From: Carex sylvatica
Lineage: Eukaryota > Streptophyta > Magnoliopsida > Poales > Cyperaceae
Assembly: GCA_964058845.1 (NCBI GenBank)
Contig: CAXKVR010000284.1
Span: 95,041-159,040, forward strand
Length of the DNA stretch: 64,000 nt
Reading direction: 5' to 3'
In this document: positions 23,531-36,480 of the stretch, one piece after another
Layout of the letters: every line of letters starts with the position of its first letter
How positions within the stretch are numbered: position 1 is the stretch's first letter
The notes under the pieces: generated by a model
What the model was told of the DNA's origin: nothing
What the model saw: only the letters and a program-made list of their open reading frames with translations
Databases searched by the model: none
Position numbers and translations under genes: made by a program

Positions 23531-25442
23531 TAGGGCTGCTAATGAGTCGAGTTAGCTCAAGTTATGGATAACAGATTTAATTAATTTGACTCGATCTGTA
23601 TACTCAACGTGCTCGAAATATATAATTTCTAAGCTTGGCCAGCAAGTCAAGCTTAGCAATGAAGGAGAAGCATTTAAGAAAAGAAAAAAGTTTGTACCAA
23701 CTCTCAAGAGATGGAGATCGACCTTAGTTAGGTACTAGGTATTTTATAAGAAGAAAAAATTTGCACTAGGTATTTTATATTCATGCTTCACTGTCAAGAC
23801 TTTCGCTATTCCCAAATTGTGGTATAGGGACTTATACAGTAGTGGATGTAAGGAGGTATGGGGATCAACGAATCAGTTGAACTCTATTTATTTTCAAATT
23901 TGTATATTTATGTATGTTTTTTTATCTAATTTATAGTAAAATGTTAACAAACTGTCAAATTGATATTCATTCTTTACAAAAAAAAATATTATTTGATTGA
24001 TCTGTATATATCTTTCATCTTCATAGTCTGAAAATTTTGCTCTGCCATTGGACCTATATATATATGAACAAACAATTCGGACTACTAATTTTCTTAATAA
24101 TTAAAAGTAAACACATTGTCAAAGTTTCATTTTGTTTGCAAACAATGGTCGAATGTTTATTGATAAAGATTTTAGTTAATATTGAAAAAGTACATTTCTG
24201 AAAAAGGAATTAAAATATTTATAGAAAATATTGCTGAAGAATTGTTAGACTCTTAAAGCTTTTGAAATATGGAATTGTTTCTTATATGTGAGAAGTACAA
24301 AAAAAAGGAGATTTTTTTTATTTATAGAAAATATTATGGAGTAATAAAGTGAAAGAGAAAATAAAACTTGAACTTTCGATGTATAGATAAATCGGAAAAA
24401 GAAATTCCGATCTAAAGATTCCTTTTTGTTTAATTTCCTGTTGTCTTGAATTCTCAGTTATCTTCAACAATTGTAAAACATATTGTACGGTGACATTACA
24501 GAAAATTGGAAAGTGGACCCACTTACTATGTAAGTCAAATGAGCAGGTACCACAAAGTACGTACAGACATAAGTTGCATCATTCACAAGGTGGGGCCACA
24601 TATAATCCAAAGTAAATAGAAAATAAAATTATGGATCGGAAGAAAAAATTTCAGTTCAAACTTCAAAGTTTATAGCCAATTTTTTTTCCGGTCAATCTAT
24701 GCATACAAAAATTTAGGTAGTATGTCTTCCCCTCTATTATTTTATAATATTTTATATAAACAAAAAATTCTCAAGAAAAAGAGAACCAAATGAATTGATT
24801 AGTTATATACTTAGTTGCATGTCCAATGACCACAGAAGATCTGGACTCTCCATTCTGTTCTTAGGCAATCAACGATTCAAAAACTCAAAACTATCATAAT
24901 CGTCCCTCTACTCTTACCAAACTTTTCATATCTTATGTTTATATTCTTCGGAATGGTTTATATATTTTTTGCACTATCAGAATTTTAAAAAAAACACCTA
25001 ACAAATACATAGTAATAAATCATTAATTACAAAAATATACCACTTACAGAAATTAATAGTATTTTAGTTAATTATTTTTGTAGAATGTCAAAATCATGTA
25101 TGTCAATGCTGCAAAAGTCATCATTCCAACTAAATATAATACAACTCAATCAATAAAATTTATCATTAATTATTTAACATGTTTTCTTTGTATCACCCAC
25201 ATATTTTTCTTTAATTAGGGTGTTCTTAAGTATTTCATAAATTATAATTTATTGCAAAAATTCCCCTATTGTGGGAATTGCATGTGTATCTTATAATCGT
25301 AATGTTTTACAGAGATTATAAAAATCATAAGCCTAGTCGCACACAGCACACCTGGAAAGGAAGCGCATCCATGCATGTCAGCTCGAATTGTTTTTTTTTT
25401 TTAATACACAGATGTTGGTCACATTTTAATACCATCCATGTG

Positions 25443-25874
25443 TAGGGGTGTCAAAAATGTCCATAGCTCGTGACTCGTATTTGACTCGCTCGTTTATTAG
25501 TGGACCGAGCTATTAATGAGCCAATTCGTCACTAGCTCGGTTCAAAATTAACGAGTTCAAACTGGCACCTAGCTTGCTTGCTAGCTCGCGAGCTAGCTCG
25601 GCTTGACATAATTTGTGAATTTGTGTACATTTTATACTGTCTAGCTCAGTTCAACTCGATTTAAAAAGTTTGTAGAATTTATTTTCTTCTTAAAACAAGA
25701 TCCAGACAGACCTAGCGAGCCAGCTCGTCAGCTCGCGAGCTAACTTGTCACTAGTTCAATGTGAGATTTTAATTCGGATGCTCTAGATCCAACTTACTCG
25801 GCTGTAGCTCGATTTAGAATTAACAAGTTGAGTTAGCATCTAGCTCGGATTAAGCCAGTTTGTTGACACACCTA
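25443..25874. mobile_element. hAT-type MITE
   Basis: 432 bases from TAGGGGTGTCAA to TTGACACACCTA with a perfect 8-bp target duplication TCCATGTG (25435-25442 and 25875-25882). The interior is full of GAGCTAGCTCG palindromes. It is non-autonomous, with no coding region. Confidence 0.93.
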
Positions 25875-25882
25875 TCCATGTG

Positions 25883-27768
25883 TGATGGTTGAATATAGAA
25901 TTATCAATGTTATTATAACTCAGATCATTAATTAGTTCATTGGTCGAATTGTTGAGTTAATTTATAGAACCATTAGTGTATTAATTAGCAGCAATACATT
26001 AGTTAACTATACAAGATTGTATATGATAAAATACTCAAACAATATAATATAAAACATTTTTATTGAAAATGATCAAAACTATTAGAATATGTTGGAAATG
26101 GTATTTCGATCGTTTCTTAATTGGATGATTCTTTGATATCCTAACAAACTATTATCTAATTAGAACTTGTAATTCTTAATGTAGAGTAAGAAAAATTATT
26201 CTTTAAGAGAATTTAACGGTTTAAAGATATGTTCTCAAATTAAATTAAAAATAATAATATTTAATGCATGATATCTTGCTTATTTTTATGTTAATCAGTT
26301 GTAAATTTTAATACATTTATATATAAAATGAAACAAAACAAAAATCAGGGACCCAAAAAACATGCATTATTCTTCATAATAGAAAAACTAAAAAAAAAAA
26401 AAACGGTTTATTTTTGGGAGCCGGTACGTACACTTTTTTCTTTAAGAACAATCTTCTGGGGTTTTTTTTCTTTTTTCCAAGTTACATGAATATTCGGTCT
26501 TTTAGTTAGATCACATCGGATTTGGTTTCAGATCTGATTTTAGTAAACTGGGAATTCTTATGTTAATTAAATGAATGGGACTTCGGACAAATTGACAAAA
26601 AGAAATTCATTTTAAAATCATTGAAAACATATATAAAACTAGTTTACCAAAAATGTGCTACTACATTCACTTCCATGGTTATTGAGATAAATGAGGTAAA
26701 TTGGATGTTGCCTCTTTCGGATCTGCATTCATTGATCCAATTTGTGGGTGGAGGGTGGTCATGTCTAGTTTTATTTTTGGTGGGCTTATTTGTTACTAAA
26801 ATTTGGGCCACAGAGAATAAAGTTATTTGGAGTTAAATTTGGGCCTACTGAAATAGAAAATGTTGGATATGAAATTTAGGGATTGATGAGTTCAATATGA
26901 TAAATTGATAATGGATAAAAGAAATGTGATGTTAGAAAAATATTTATAGTAATGATTTAGGAGTAATATATTGGGCAAAGTTTGACCTGGTCAAAATAAC
27001 GAAAGAGGAAGAAGTAAATTAAGGATGTTGGATTAATTCAGTCACGTACCACTGGGCCTAGTTTTCAAAGGAGACATCAGACATGAGACATGTATGTTGT
27101 GCTGTTGTTGTCGGATTGAATCAAGAAACATTTTTTTATATATATATAATTCTTGTTTTCAGTCTATTCCCATGCCATTTACCAGACAAAATTCTCAAAT
27201 TGCCACAAAATTTCGTGTAATCTGTTTGAGTTGACTTCATCCAGTGCCACCTGAATAATAGCAGTCAAAAATCACATGAGAGAAATGGAATCAACATCAG
27301 AATTTGCTGTGCAAGAACTTGTATATCCTTTGAACTCGATAAAAAGGCACCTCACCGTAACTATGATATATATTTGTCTTTTTACTTGATCCTATCTTAT
27401 ATATTCATTAATGAACTTGATATCAGTCTAGTTGAAATGCAGATCGGTACTGACTGAAATTAAAGTTGGTATGGTCGACTGCATGTAGTGGCGTAGCCAA
27501 GAAGTTCCATCAGTATAGACAAAAAAATTACAACAAAAATGAACAACTAAATGAAAATTAATTTGACAACTCTGTTACTCTTCTTAACAATTGAAAATTT
27601 GACAACTCGTCGAACTATGAGAGTCAAACATAAATAGAGTACTCAAAAACATCAAAGCATGAAATTTGCCAATTCGAAATGGACCAATTAATTTAGCATG
27701 CTTGTCAAAGCATTTATGCTAATAGTTCTGCAAAAATAGATTATGTTGCATCTGTTATATTCCATATA
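25883..27768. other. Intergenic stretch, no gene seen
   Basis: AT-rich DNA between the hAT MITE and a Mutator-like MITE. A 71-codon open frame at 26621-26836 has no recognisable domain, no neighbouring exons and ordinary local composition, so it is not called as a gene. Confidence 0.55.
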
Positions 27769-28020
27769 TTAAAAACCGTTCATCTTGTTATCCATATTAA
27801 AATGTGTTTGGAGATCAAATTTTATATTTTTTTGAAATTTTTTTACTATTATTTTAAATTTATTGAAAATCACTGTTTTTTTATAATTTAGATTTGTCTG
27901 AAAACAACGATTTTCAATAAATCTAAAAAAATAGTAAAAAATTTTAAAAAATATAAAATTTGGTCTCCAAACACATATTAATATGGACAACAAGATAGAA
28001 TAGCTTGAATCGGTTATTTA
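27769..28020. mobile_element. Mutator-like foldback MITE (core family)
   Basis: Long inverted arms: ACCGTTCATCTTGTTATCC through GATTTATTG-type sequence on the left mirrors the right arm ending in ATATTAATATGGACAAC. The arms match the core shared by the copies at 36481, 37080, 37512, 49135 and 50846. Terminal ends and target duplication were not resolved; a possible right end lies near 28152 (AAAGCCCCTC). Confidence 0.65.
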
Positions 28021-28348
28021 AATTTTGAATCACGTGATTTATAGTCCAATGTACAAAAAAGGCTATACATTGGAATATATCATAGCCCATCTCTCTCTCT
28101 ATATATATATACAAGTAAAGCTACCCTACTTTGCAAAGTAAAAGCCCCTCTGTGCTTTGCGTTTTGGTCCCTTAAATTTCCTTCAAGATTCATGCGAACT
28201 CAATCAGATCAGATTCAAAAATTCGCTGGAGTTTAAAAAGTAAAACTATTATGCCAACAAAATTTATTGAAATGCAACTGCAACACCTTGTTTTGGTCCA
28301 TTCATAATTTGGGCAAATATTGGAGCACATAATATCTTCCGATACTTA

Positions 28349-28354
28349 TTTATT
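28349..28354 (-). terminator. Candidate poly(A) signal of the ILR1-like gene
   Basis: AATAAA on the minus strand about 145 bases after the stop codon of the ILR1-like gene. The position is plausible but unconfirmed. Confidence 0.35.
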
Positions 28355-28499
28355 TTCTATTAATTACACTTATTGAATATTGTTCTTATATATTACACCA
28401 ACTTGAGAATCTTTTTATGTGTAACTTGTAATGCAAAGCCTTTGATGAAACTCATTTAGCCCCTTAAAAACTTCTCATGTAACCATTCTCAAACTCACT

Positions 28500-31400
28500 T
28501 TACATAACCTTAACCTTTTCCTCATTTGAAGGAGCATTATTTAGATTTTTATCCAAATACTCAATTGCAACAGCAGCATGTAAGGCGGCACCTATACCTA
28601 AGCTTTTCTCATCAGCAAAGAAGTATGGGGAATGAAGTGAATGGACTTGGTCCACAGTCTCACTTCCTACACCAATAAAGAACATGGCAACTGGGATCTT
28701 CTGTGAAAAGAAGCTGAAGTCCTCTGCACCCATTATCGGGCCCATCAGCTGGACATTGGCCCCACCAAGCAGTCTCTCTCCTACTGCCTTTGCATGGTCA
28801 TACATCGATATATGGTTTATCAATGGAGGGTACGGTATGAGTGTATTCTCCATGAAGTCTACACTTGCAGTGCATCGATGTACAAATGCTTGCATCTCTA
28901 TAATCTTCAAAAGAAACATTCAAACTTCAAAAATTTGTAGTAAAACAATTTAAAAACAATTTTGTTTCAGATTATTGCTAGACTGGTATATAATTGCGAA
29001 GCGACGAGACTATGATAATTTGCAAAGTGCAGATCGATCCGTGCTATGGATCTATATTTCCGTTTTCAAGTCTAAATGGTCGATCCGGGCTGCTCAACAT
29101 GATCTTCATATGAAAATGTACTTGGAGACCAAATTTTACATTTTTTATAATTTATTTACTATATTTTAAATCTGTAGAAAATCACTATTTTGGATGGTTA
29201 AAAATCGGTAGATCAGATGATTTTCTACCTATCTAAAAAAAGTAAATTTGGTCACCAAGAAAATTTTTATACGGTGATCATGTTGAACGGTTCACATCGA
29301 TTGTTTGAACTTTATGAACAGAGATATTGATTCATAGCACAGATCATTCCGCGCTTTGCAAAGTACCAAAGCCTCATTCCTTTTTAGTCTATTTTTTAAT
29401 TATCATTGTTGGTGTTATCTTAGTTGGGCCTGGAAAATGAAATTTATTATTTTCTTTATTGCTTGATCAAATAAAGGAAATAAAGATAAATTATGGAACA
29501 ATACCTCTTTAATCCTCTGTTTAAGGTAAGAGAAACCTTCAGTTGTGAGGCTCCTAAATGTGCCCCCAAAAGTAGCAGTCTCAGGAATTACATTGTATGC
29601 TCCTTCTCCTGCTTTCACAAACCCGATCGACACTACCTGAGCATGAAACACAGGTAATGTTTAATATGCTTATCCATATATCTTATATATAAGCCAAGCC
29701 AGTATAACAAACTTACTCTACTTTCAAGTGGGTCAGATTCTCTCGAAACAAGTTGCTGCAAACCAAGGATTACAAAAGAGGCCGCTATTATCGGGTCAAT
29801 GGTTTGCTGTGGTATAGCCCCGTGGCCACCCTTTCCCTTAATTGTAACATGAAACCTCCCGGCAGCCGCTAGAAATGGGCCCGGCTTTGATGTGATGGTG
29901 CCCACAGGGGTATGAGGGTCCACATGCAATGCAAACATAGCTTGCACGTCTTGCAAAGCACCTTCTTTTATCATGTGGTATGCGCCGGCATGGCCTTCCT
30001 CTCCTGGCTGAAAAAAGAACCTCACTGTTCCCTTCATGATTCAAAAAATAAATCAAGTTAGGTTAAACTAATAATAACTTAAAAAAAGTACTTTCATGCT
30101 TTAAGAAAAGACTTCAGATACCAAAATTGTTGTTTCTGACTCGTCTCCCATTAATAACAAAATCATAGGATTGTCAAAGACTGATTATCTGAGCAAATTG
30201 CTTCCAGCTTCTAAGGATAGTAACACACAGCATCTTCTACTTACAGAGTGTCACTGACAAGTTGGCCCTACATTCAGGGGGGAACCAGAAAATTGATATA
30301 AGGGGTCTGGATAAACAAGTGTTCTGTTTTTTCATTTTTGTAAAAATAAAAAAATTTATAGGAAAAAACTTAAAATTTTAAATTAATATTGAAAATTGTA
30401 TTTGAGCAAGGGTATTTAAAGATGGTATTGAAAACTATTTGAGCAAATTTAGTTTAAAAAATGGTATTCAACATAGTTACATCATTCTACTAAGATAAAA
30501 ATATTAAAATGAATCTGACATAGTAATTATTAGTAATAATAAGGAAGTACCTTGAGTTGATCCTTGTGTTGTTGGAGAAGGTGAGCGGCACCTAGAAGCA
30601 TGGTAACATGTAAATCATGGCCACATGCATGCATCTTCCCATCCACCTTGCTCTTATACTCCCATTCTACCTTTTCCTTCATTCAGAAGCAAAAATCATA
30701 CTGGAAATTTCAGATGCCATCTATATATCAATTAAATTCTAGTTCTGATTACATATAAACTAAGGGCAAAATTCAAAAATTTCCACTGACATCTGTTTCA
30801 AACAATATATACCTGATGTGTACGCTGCTGTTATCAAGGATAGCTATGCAAAACTCGAAAACATTGATGGATAACGATGCAAGTGGCCACAATTGGTGAC
30901 TAGGCTGTTGAGCATTTGCAAGGGTCAAAATGTTGTAATTTGGCTTAATTTGTGATTTAAATAGCCTAAATATCTATTTGATACTCTCATGGTATTTTAG
31001 GGGTATTTATAATAATCCATCCTTTGAAAACTCAGATATTGTATTGTAATTTGAGGGTTTTACAAGGGTTTAACATGCACTACCGCAAAATTTGGCTCCA
31101 GCATGTGGCCTTTTACGGAATCTTCTGAAAAAAATCAGAGAGATTCAGTTTTCCATTACTCCCGTTTTGGGGGAATCATTTGTGTATCTTATAATTGCAA
31201 AGTATCCATAAGCGCACAGAATCCAAAACACACCTGTAAAGGAAGGGCATCCATGTCAGCTCGGAGTCCAAAAACTGGGCCTGAACCGGACCCGATCGTC
31301 GCCACCAGACCGGTCTTGGCAATCGGCCACGTGTACTCGATCCCAAGCCGGTCCAGTTCGAACCGGATCAACTCGCTGGTCTTGACCTCCTGAAAAGCCA

Positions 31401-31569
31401 ATTCTGGCCACTGATGGAGTTTTCTCCGGGTAGATACCAGCCAATGAGTGAACTCGGCGCTGTGCGCCAAGTCTAGCAAAGAATTTGACGTAGGTACGGA
31501 GGGAGCAGGTGTGGGAATTGCGAGAAAGAAGAGAGAGAAGAGGAAGCGAGAAAAGATTCGAGATGCCAT
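28500..31569 (-). CDS. ILR1-like IAA-amino acid hydrolase (M20 amidohydrolase)
   Basis: Metal-dependent amidohydrolase that releases free auxin (or another hormone) from amino-acid conjugates, normally in the endoplasmic reticulum. Exons (descending): 31569-31234, 30670-30551, 30031-29717, 29636-29505, 28904-28500, all with GT-AG junctions; 1,308 bases give 435 residues, the usual family length. A hydrophobic N-terminus ([19 protein letters not shown]) fits a signal peptide. The expected metal ligands are all present: Cys128 and His130 in HACGHD, Glu163/Glu164 in PGEEGHAGA, His188 in ALHVD and His392 in SLHSP, and the GAEDFSFF motif is intact. The C-terminus ends KVKVM with no KDEL/HDEL signal, unlike several ER-retained relatives. 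Intron 4 holds a Mutator-like MITE (29006-29375). Which conjugates it prefers cannot be read from sequence. Confidence 0.95.
29006..29375. mobile_element. Mutator-like MITE in ILR1-like intron 4
   Basis: Terminal inverted repeats GAGACTATGATAATTTGC (left) and GCAAAGTACCAAAGCCTC (right) enclose arms related to the core family (TACTTGGAGACCAAATTTTA). It is closest to the copy at 59953-60345 in ends and interior. The target duplication is not clear. Confidence 0.78.
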
Positions 31570-31635
31570 GAAATTGACATGGTTAATGGAAAATATGTGA
31601 GTTTAATAAAAAAGCTAAATTGCGCTTGTTTTCAC

Positions 31636-31766
31636 CTGTGGTAACAGAAAATTTGAGATTAGATCAGGACCGTTGATCTTCTTTGGCACGAGGAGCCGTG
31701 CGTTTCACCTCGCTCGGATTCTGATCAGACAGTTTGAATCTAAAATGAAATATTCTGTTACCACAG
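31636..31766. mobile_element. Small MITE just upstream of the ILR1-like gene
   Basis: 131 bases with terminal inverted repeats CTGTGGTAACAGAA and TTCTGTTACCACAG, a perfect 14-base match. It lies 67-197 bases upstream of the ATG at 31569, where core promoter or 5' UTR is expected, so it may supply part of the promoter (inference). Confidence 0.7.
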
Positions 31767-33009
31767 AGAATAATTATTTGTGAATTTGACAGGTTAAAGG
31801 GACCTTTTAGCAAATTAGAGTTAGTTTATAAGCGGATAATTGTTTCTGTTGCGCGTGTTCAAATACGATTCTTTTCACTGATATAATTATGGAGTGGTTA
31901 CTTGATTAAGAACTAATTGCTTAATTAATTGTAATTTGGTAATTGGATTTGTGTGAAGTGACGAAAGCTTAGAGAAGGGAAAGTTGAATTTCTATTCTAT
32001 GTGCTGTATCTGCGGCATTATAATTAATTTATTTACTGAAGTTACATAATTTTACATAGTTTGTCTTCGTTACGGATATATTTGGCTGCAATCTTATAAT
32101 AGTAAAAATAGTTTGTCTTCGTTGAAAAATTTGTTCTTTGGGAGAGCCAAGCGACAAGCCAGCAGTCGCCCTCACTATTTGTAGATCTCATCTTCGATGT
32201 ATTATGTTCTTCTTTCTCTTTCGTTTGATTCTACTTCTTTGAGCGGAGAGGAGAATAAGAGAGAGAGAGGAGAGAACCGAGCGGAGCTGATCGGAGTCAA
32301 GAGTGCGGTATCATCGGAGTTCGAAGTGTAGTTTTCTTATCTTGATCGGAGCGTGATGATGAGTAGTTTCATTTGTCGGAGTGCAATGACGGTTGAAAAA
32401 GTGAATCCAGTCGTGGAGAGAGATGAAGATTAAGGTATTAGAGTGATTATGAATGTATATAAGTAGGATTAAAAGAGTATATCGAGTTAAAAAGGAGATC
32501 TAAAAATTTGGAGAGTGATTAGAGTAATATTGAATAATTTAGAGGATTTTGTGAGAATAGAGGAGTAGATTTAAGAATTAGAGTCGTTTGATTCATTGTA
32601 AATACGTATTTTATCAATCGAATTGTTATTAGACATTAAAGCTGCTAACCTTTAAAAAAATTAATAAAAATAGTGAAATTAGAATTTGTCTTATTAGAAT
32701 AATTTATTTCAATATTTTGTAAGAATAACTTATTCTAATAAACAAACAAATTTGATTTCATATTATTGTTATTCTAACACAACCAATTACACCGAATTGC
32801 TTATTTCAAATGGTTTATTTTTAATAATAGTCTATTCTCAAATCAATCAAACATACCTTACATGGTCCCCATTTGCAGCTATCCACCTCATACATATACA
32901 ATGTATTTTGTACACAGAAATCAGACACCATTGAAAAGGCACAGTATAAGTGTATAACGCACATGACCAATTAAAAAAAAATTACCTCAAATAATAAATA
33001 AAGAACAGC
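31767..33009. other. Intergenic stretch upstream of the ILR1-like gene
   Basis: No gene seen. A purine-rich tract (GAGAGAGAGAGG, near 32258) lies in a moderately GC-rich island at 32150-32420. A possible MITE relic at about 32675-32863 (GAATAACTTATTCTAATAA, ending AATCAATCAAACATACC) resembles the element at 57794-57976. Confidence 0.5.
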
Positions 33010-33235
33010 TGGGGGGGCTGTGAATTTTTTTGATAAACTATAATTAAAAAAATTATTTTTACTATTCAGTATGATTGTTTTGTTTTTTTTTTTAAACCAC
33101 AAAGACCGAAGGGCTCTTCCGGTCTCACTTTTTTTCTTTACTCAAGACCGGAGGGCTCCTCCGGTCCCAAAATATATTTTTTTTTTTCACTTTTTTCCGT
33201 ACGACGATCTGTGTAGCATCTCTATTTTTTATGTA

Positions 33236-33626
33236 TATATAATACATGTACATGTACATGTAGATGTAGATGTATGTGTACGTGTACGTGTACGTGTATG
33301 TGTATGTGTACCTGTACGTGTATGTGTATGTGTACGTATATGTGTAAGTGTATGTGTATGTGTATGTGTACGTGTATGTGTACGTATATGTATATATAAT
33401 ATAATATATGTATATGTATATGTGTATGTGTACATATATGTATATGTATATGTATACATATATGTGTATGTATATGTGTATGTCTATGTCTATGTGTATG
33501 TGTATGTGTATGTGTACGTATATGTATATATAATATAATATATGTATATGTATATGTGTATGTGTACATATATGTATATGTATATGTGTATGTCTATGTC
33601 TATGTATATGTGTATGTCTATGTCTA

Positions 33627-33671
<45 letters not shown>

Positions 33672-33692
33672 ATATACATATATGTGTATGTA

Positions 33693-33723
<31 letters not shown>

Positions 33724-33754
33724 GTATGTGTATGTATATGTATATATAATATAA

Positions 33755-33791
<37 letters not shown>

Positions 33792-33840
33792 TTATGTATA
33801 TGTATATGTATATATATGTAATATAATATAATATATGTAT
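33236..33840. repeat. (TGTATG)n/(TATATG)n microsatellite, left arm
   Basis: About 600 bases of GT/AT-rich hexamer repeats (GTATGT, GTACGT, TATATG), with internal duplication of blocks around ATATAATATAATATATG. Its complement lies in the right arm at 34470-34850. Open frames crossing it are repeat artefacts. Confidence 0.95.
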
Positions 33841-33855
33841 ATAAGTATATAAATC

Positions 33856-34428
33856 ATGCTTCTAAATAGCTAGCTATAACGGTTTTGGACCCAGAAAGCT
33901 AACCTAGGGGCTAAAACTGCGCTAATCAAGCTACGGCCGCTATAGCACGTAGCGGCAATAGCGGTCCGCTATGCTACATTTTTTTTTTTTTTTTCCTGAA
34001 AACATAATTTTGCAATTTTAATGGGCCTTAATGTCCATATTGTTTTTTTTTACTTTATCAAACTATATCAATACAATGGAACATGTGCGGGCTATACCGC
34101 TATATCAATTAAATTTTGTATCATGCATTAATATATGGTAGTGGTATATTTTGAATATAAATATATCGATAGTTTTTGAATCAGGGATATTTTGAATGAC
34201 AATTTGAGCTTTGCATTGGTTTAATATGAATATTAGAACTTCTTAACTAATTTGGTATTTTTTTTCTTGATGAGACATTTTTACTATTAGTAGAAATATA
34301 AAATATAATTTTTGAAATAAAAAAACGCTATTTATAATAGCTTTTGCTATAGCTCCGCTATTCGCTAAAGCTTTTTTTTGTCTCCCCGCTATACCGCTAT
34401 AAACGCTATTTGCTATTTAGAACCTTGA
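33856..34428. mobile_element. MITE-like insert between the microsatellite arms
   Basis: Ends CTTCTAAATAGCTAGCTATA and GCTATTTGCTATTTAGAA are inverted, and the interior repeats CGCTATAGC-type motifs on both sides. It is probably a nested non-autonomous element forming the loop of the larger foldback. Target duplication not seen. Confidence 0.55.
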
Positions 34429-34469
34429 TATAAATATAAATTAATATAAATTATTTTCTTAATTATGAT

Positions 34470-34850
34470 TTATCAAACAAAATTCAGGATTATATTATAT
34501 ATATATTATATTATATTATATTATATTATATATACATATATTATATTATATTATATTATATTATATTATATATACATATACATACACATACATATACACA
34601 TACATATACACATACAAATACACACACATAGACACACACATACACATACACATACACATACACATACATACACACATACACATACACACACATACACACA
34701 TACAAATACACACACATAGACACACACATAGACACACACATAGACACACATACACATACACACACACATAGACACACACATACACACACATAGACACACA
34801 CACACATACACATACACATACACATATATTATATATAAATAAAAATAGAG
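34470..34850. repeat. (TTATA)n and (ACACAT)n microsatellite, right arm
   Basis: TATTATATTATA repeats at 34488-34570 are followed by ACACATACACATAGACACAC repeats to 34830. It is the complement in kind of the left arm at 33236-33840, so the two can pair. Confidence 0.93.
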
Positions 34851-35540
34851 ATGCTACACAGATTGCCACACAGAAAAAAGTGGAAAAAAAAAAATTAAAA
34901 AAAAATGGGACCGAGTGGCTCCTTCTGTCCTGAGAAAAGGAAAAACATGAGACCGGACGAGCTCTCCGATCTTTGTGATTTTTGAAAAAAAAAAAAAAAA
35001 AAATCATGCTAAAATAGTAAAAATGATTTTCTAAATTATAGTTTATCAAAAAAATTCGGGGGCTGGGGCACATGCACATGGGTTCTGGACTTTGGTCCTA
35101 ACTTATACAGGTGAATGTTGTTATATATTAATTAAGAACCATAATGATTTGAATGTTGTTATATATTAATTAAGAATTCTAATTTATTAATGTAGGTTTT
35201 GATTTTCTAGAGATTGATGGAGATTATTTTTTTAAAATTCAAACACAGCGTGCTGATTTTAGTGAAAGATTTAAAAAGATTTATATTTAAAAAAAAATCG
35301 GAGATAGTACTGTGGCCTGTGGGTCAATATATGGTGTGAGTCTATATCCTTTGAGGTAACATCTAAACAGAAATATATAGTGTCCATTTGTCCTATTATG
35401 TTCTATGAATATATTTTGCTTCTTTGTTTCTTGACTCTTGGGTTTGGAAAATAACATTTTTTTTTCTCTCTTTTACAATTTTTCTCCAAATATCGGAGAG
35501 ATATATGTTTTACATGTGTATAAAAATGATATATATTAAT

Positions 35541-35835
35541 TGGGGTGCAAACCGATCGGATAATGTCCGTCTGTATTCAAATCCGTACCAAAAGTTAGAT
35601 ACGAATATGTAATATATTCGTGCAGATATTGATACGGATATAACTTTGAATTCTAATTATCTATATCTGGATTGTAGATATATACCATATAGTTTAATAA
35701 AAGCGGATAATATCCGATCCGTATTCATTTTGTATTTGTCTAATATCCAATTCTTATATGTATCTAAAAAATAAAAGCGGATACTGATATGGTTTTATCA
35801 CTATCCAATCCATATATGATCCATTTGCACCCCCA
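35541..35835. mobile_element. hAT-like MITE, GGGGTGCAAA ends
   Basis: Ends TGGGGTGCAAACCGATCGG and GATCCATTTGCACCCCCA are inverted, and the interior holds GGATAATATCCGATCC-type repeats like the hAT MITE at 13702. An 8-bp target duplication is not convincing because both flanks are AT repeats. Confidence 0.7.
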
Positions 35836-36480
35836 TATATAGAGAATATATCTAAAACATTTAAATTTTAAATTAAAATTTTTTTTTTAAAAATAATAAT
35901 AAAAAAAATCATAAGTATGTGAAAGCATTTGAGCTCTCCTCTCTACTTTCAGTTCTTGAAATTTTTTTTTATAATTTTTGTTTATAAATCCGTGTGACTT
36001 GCTGTGTATGAGTTAAAAACTGTTAAAGGTTATCAATCATGGATGTTTTAAATACTTATCCAGAATGCACATGATTGAGTCTTCTAATTTTTAATTATAT
36101 GCAGGTGACCGGTGGCAGTCATAAATAAATAATTTGTTGGCGCCAAGAAACAGCTCACAGCTGGCTGCCATGCTAGAATATTTTATCCAGGGTATTTCAT
36201 TTCAGAATATTTTATTTTATAAAATATATATATTAAATTTTTATATATACTAGAAAGATGAGGAACAAATTAATCTCATAAAAAAGCTATATCAGTCATG
36301 TGGAATCTTGAATTAGGAACCGGAATGGAGCTTGACTTTTAAATTAACTATGAGGTCAAATATATATATTAAAATTAATTATATAAAAAATTATTTTAAA
36401 AAATGAGAGTTAATTTTAAATACATGATATTTTACTCTAAATTATATAGAAAATTATATATATACACACACACACATATA

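Larger units (their letters stand above)
21844..25434. other. Intergenic stretch, no gene seen
   Basis: AT-rich sequence upstream of the ABCB start with no credible reading frame. It contains a near-palindrome (22597-22699), a short tandem motif (23410-23530), and one TAGGGCTGCTAATGAGTCG terminus near 23530 that looks like a truncated hAT MITE end. Confidence 0.6.
33010..35070. mobile_element. 2 kb foldback element with microsatellite arms
   Basis: Left flank from about 33020 (AATTTTTTTGATAAACTATA, then an ACCGAAGGGCTCTTCCGGTC stretch at 33105-33125 and AGCATCTCTATTTTT at 33217) is repeated in reverse complement on the right (AAAATAGAGATGCTACACAG at 34843, GACCGGACGAGCTCTCC at 34954, TATAGTTTATCAAAAAAATT at 35037). 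Between the arms lie complementary microsatellites and a nested MITE-like segment. The inverted ends of about 230 bases identify a foldback or MITE-type element; superfamily and target duplication are unresolved. Confidence 0.75.

Noticed and set aside
26621..26836. 71-residue open frame, plus strand
   Set aside because: No known domain, no adjoining exons, no promoter or splice context; such frames are expected by chance in this length of DNA.
33071..33831. Several open frames rich in Tyr-Val or His-Thr on both strands
   Set aside because: They are translations of the TGTATG-type microsatellite; open frames in all phases of a simple repeat carry no coding evidence.
34465..35079. Cys/Val- and His/Thr-rich open frames
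   Set aside because: Translations of the ACACAT/TATTA microsatellite on the right arm of the foldback.
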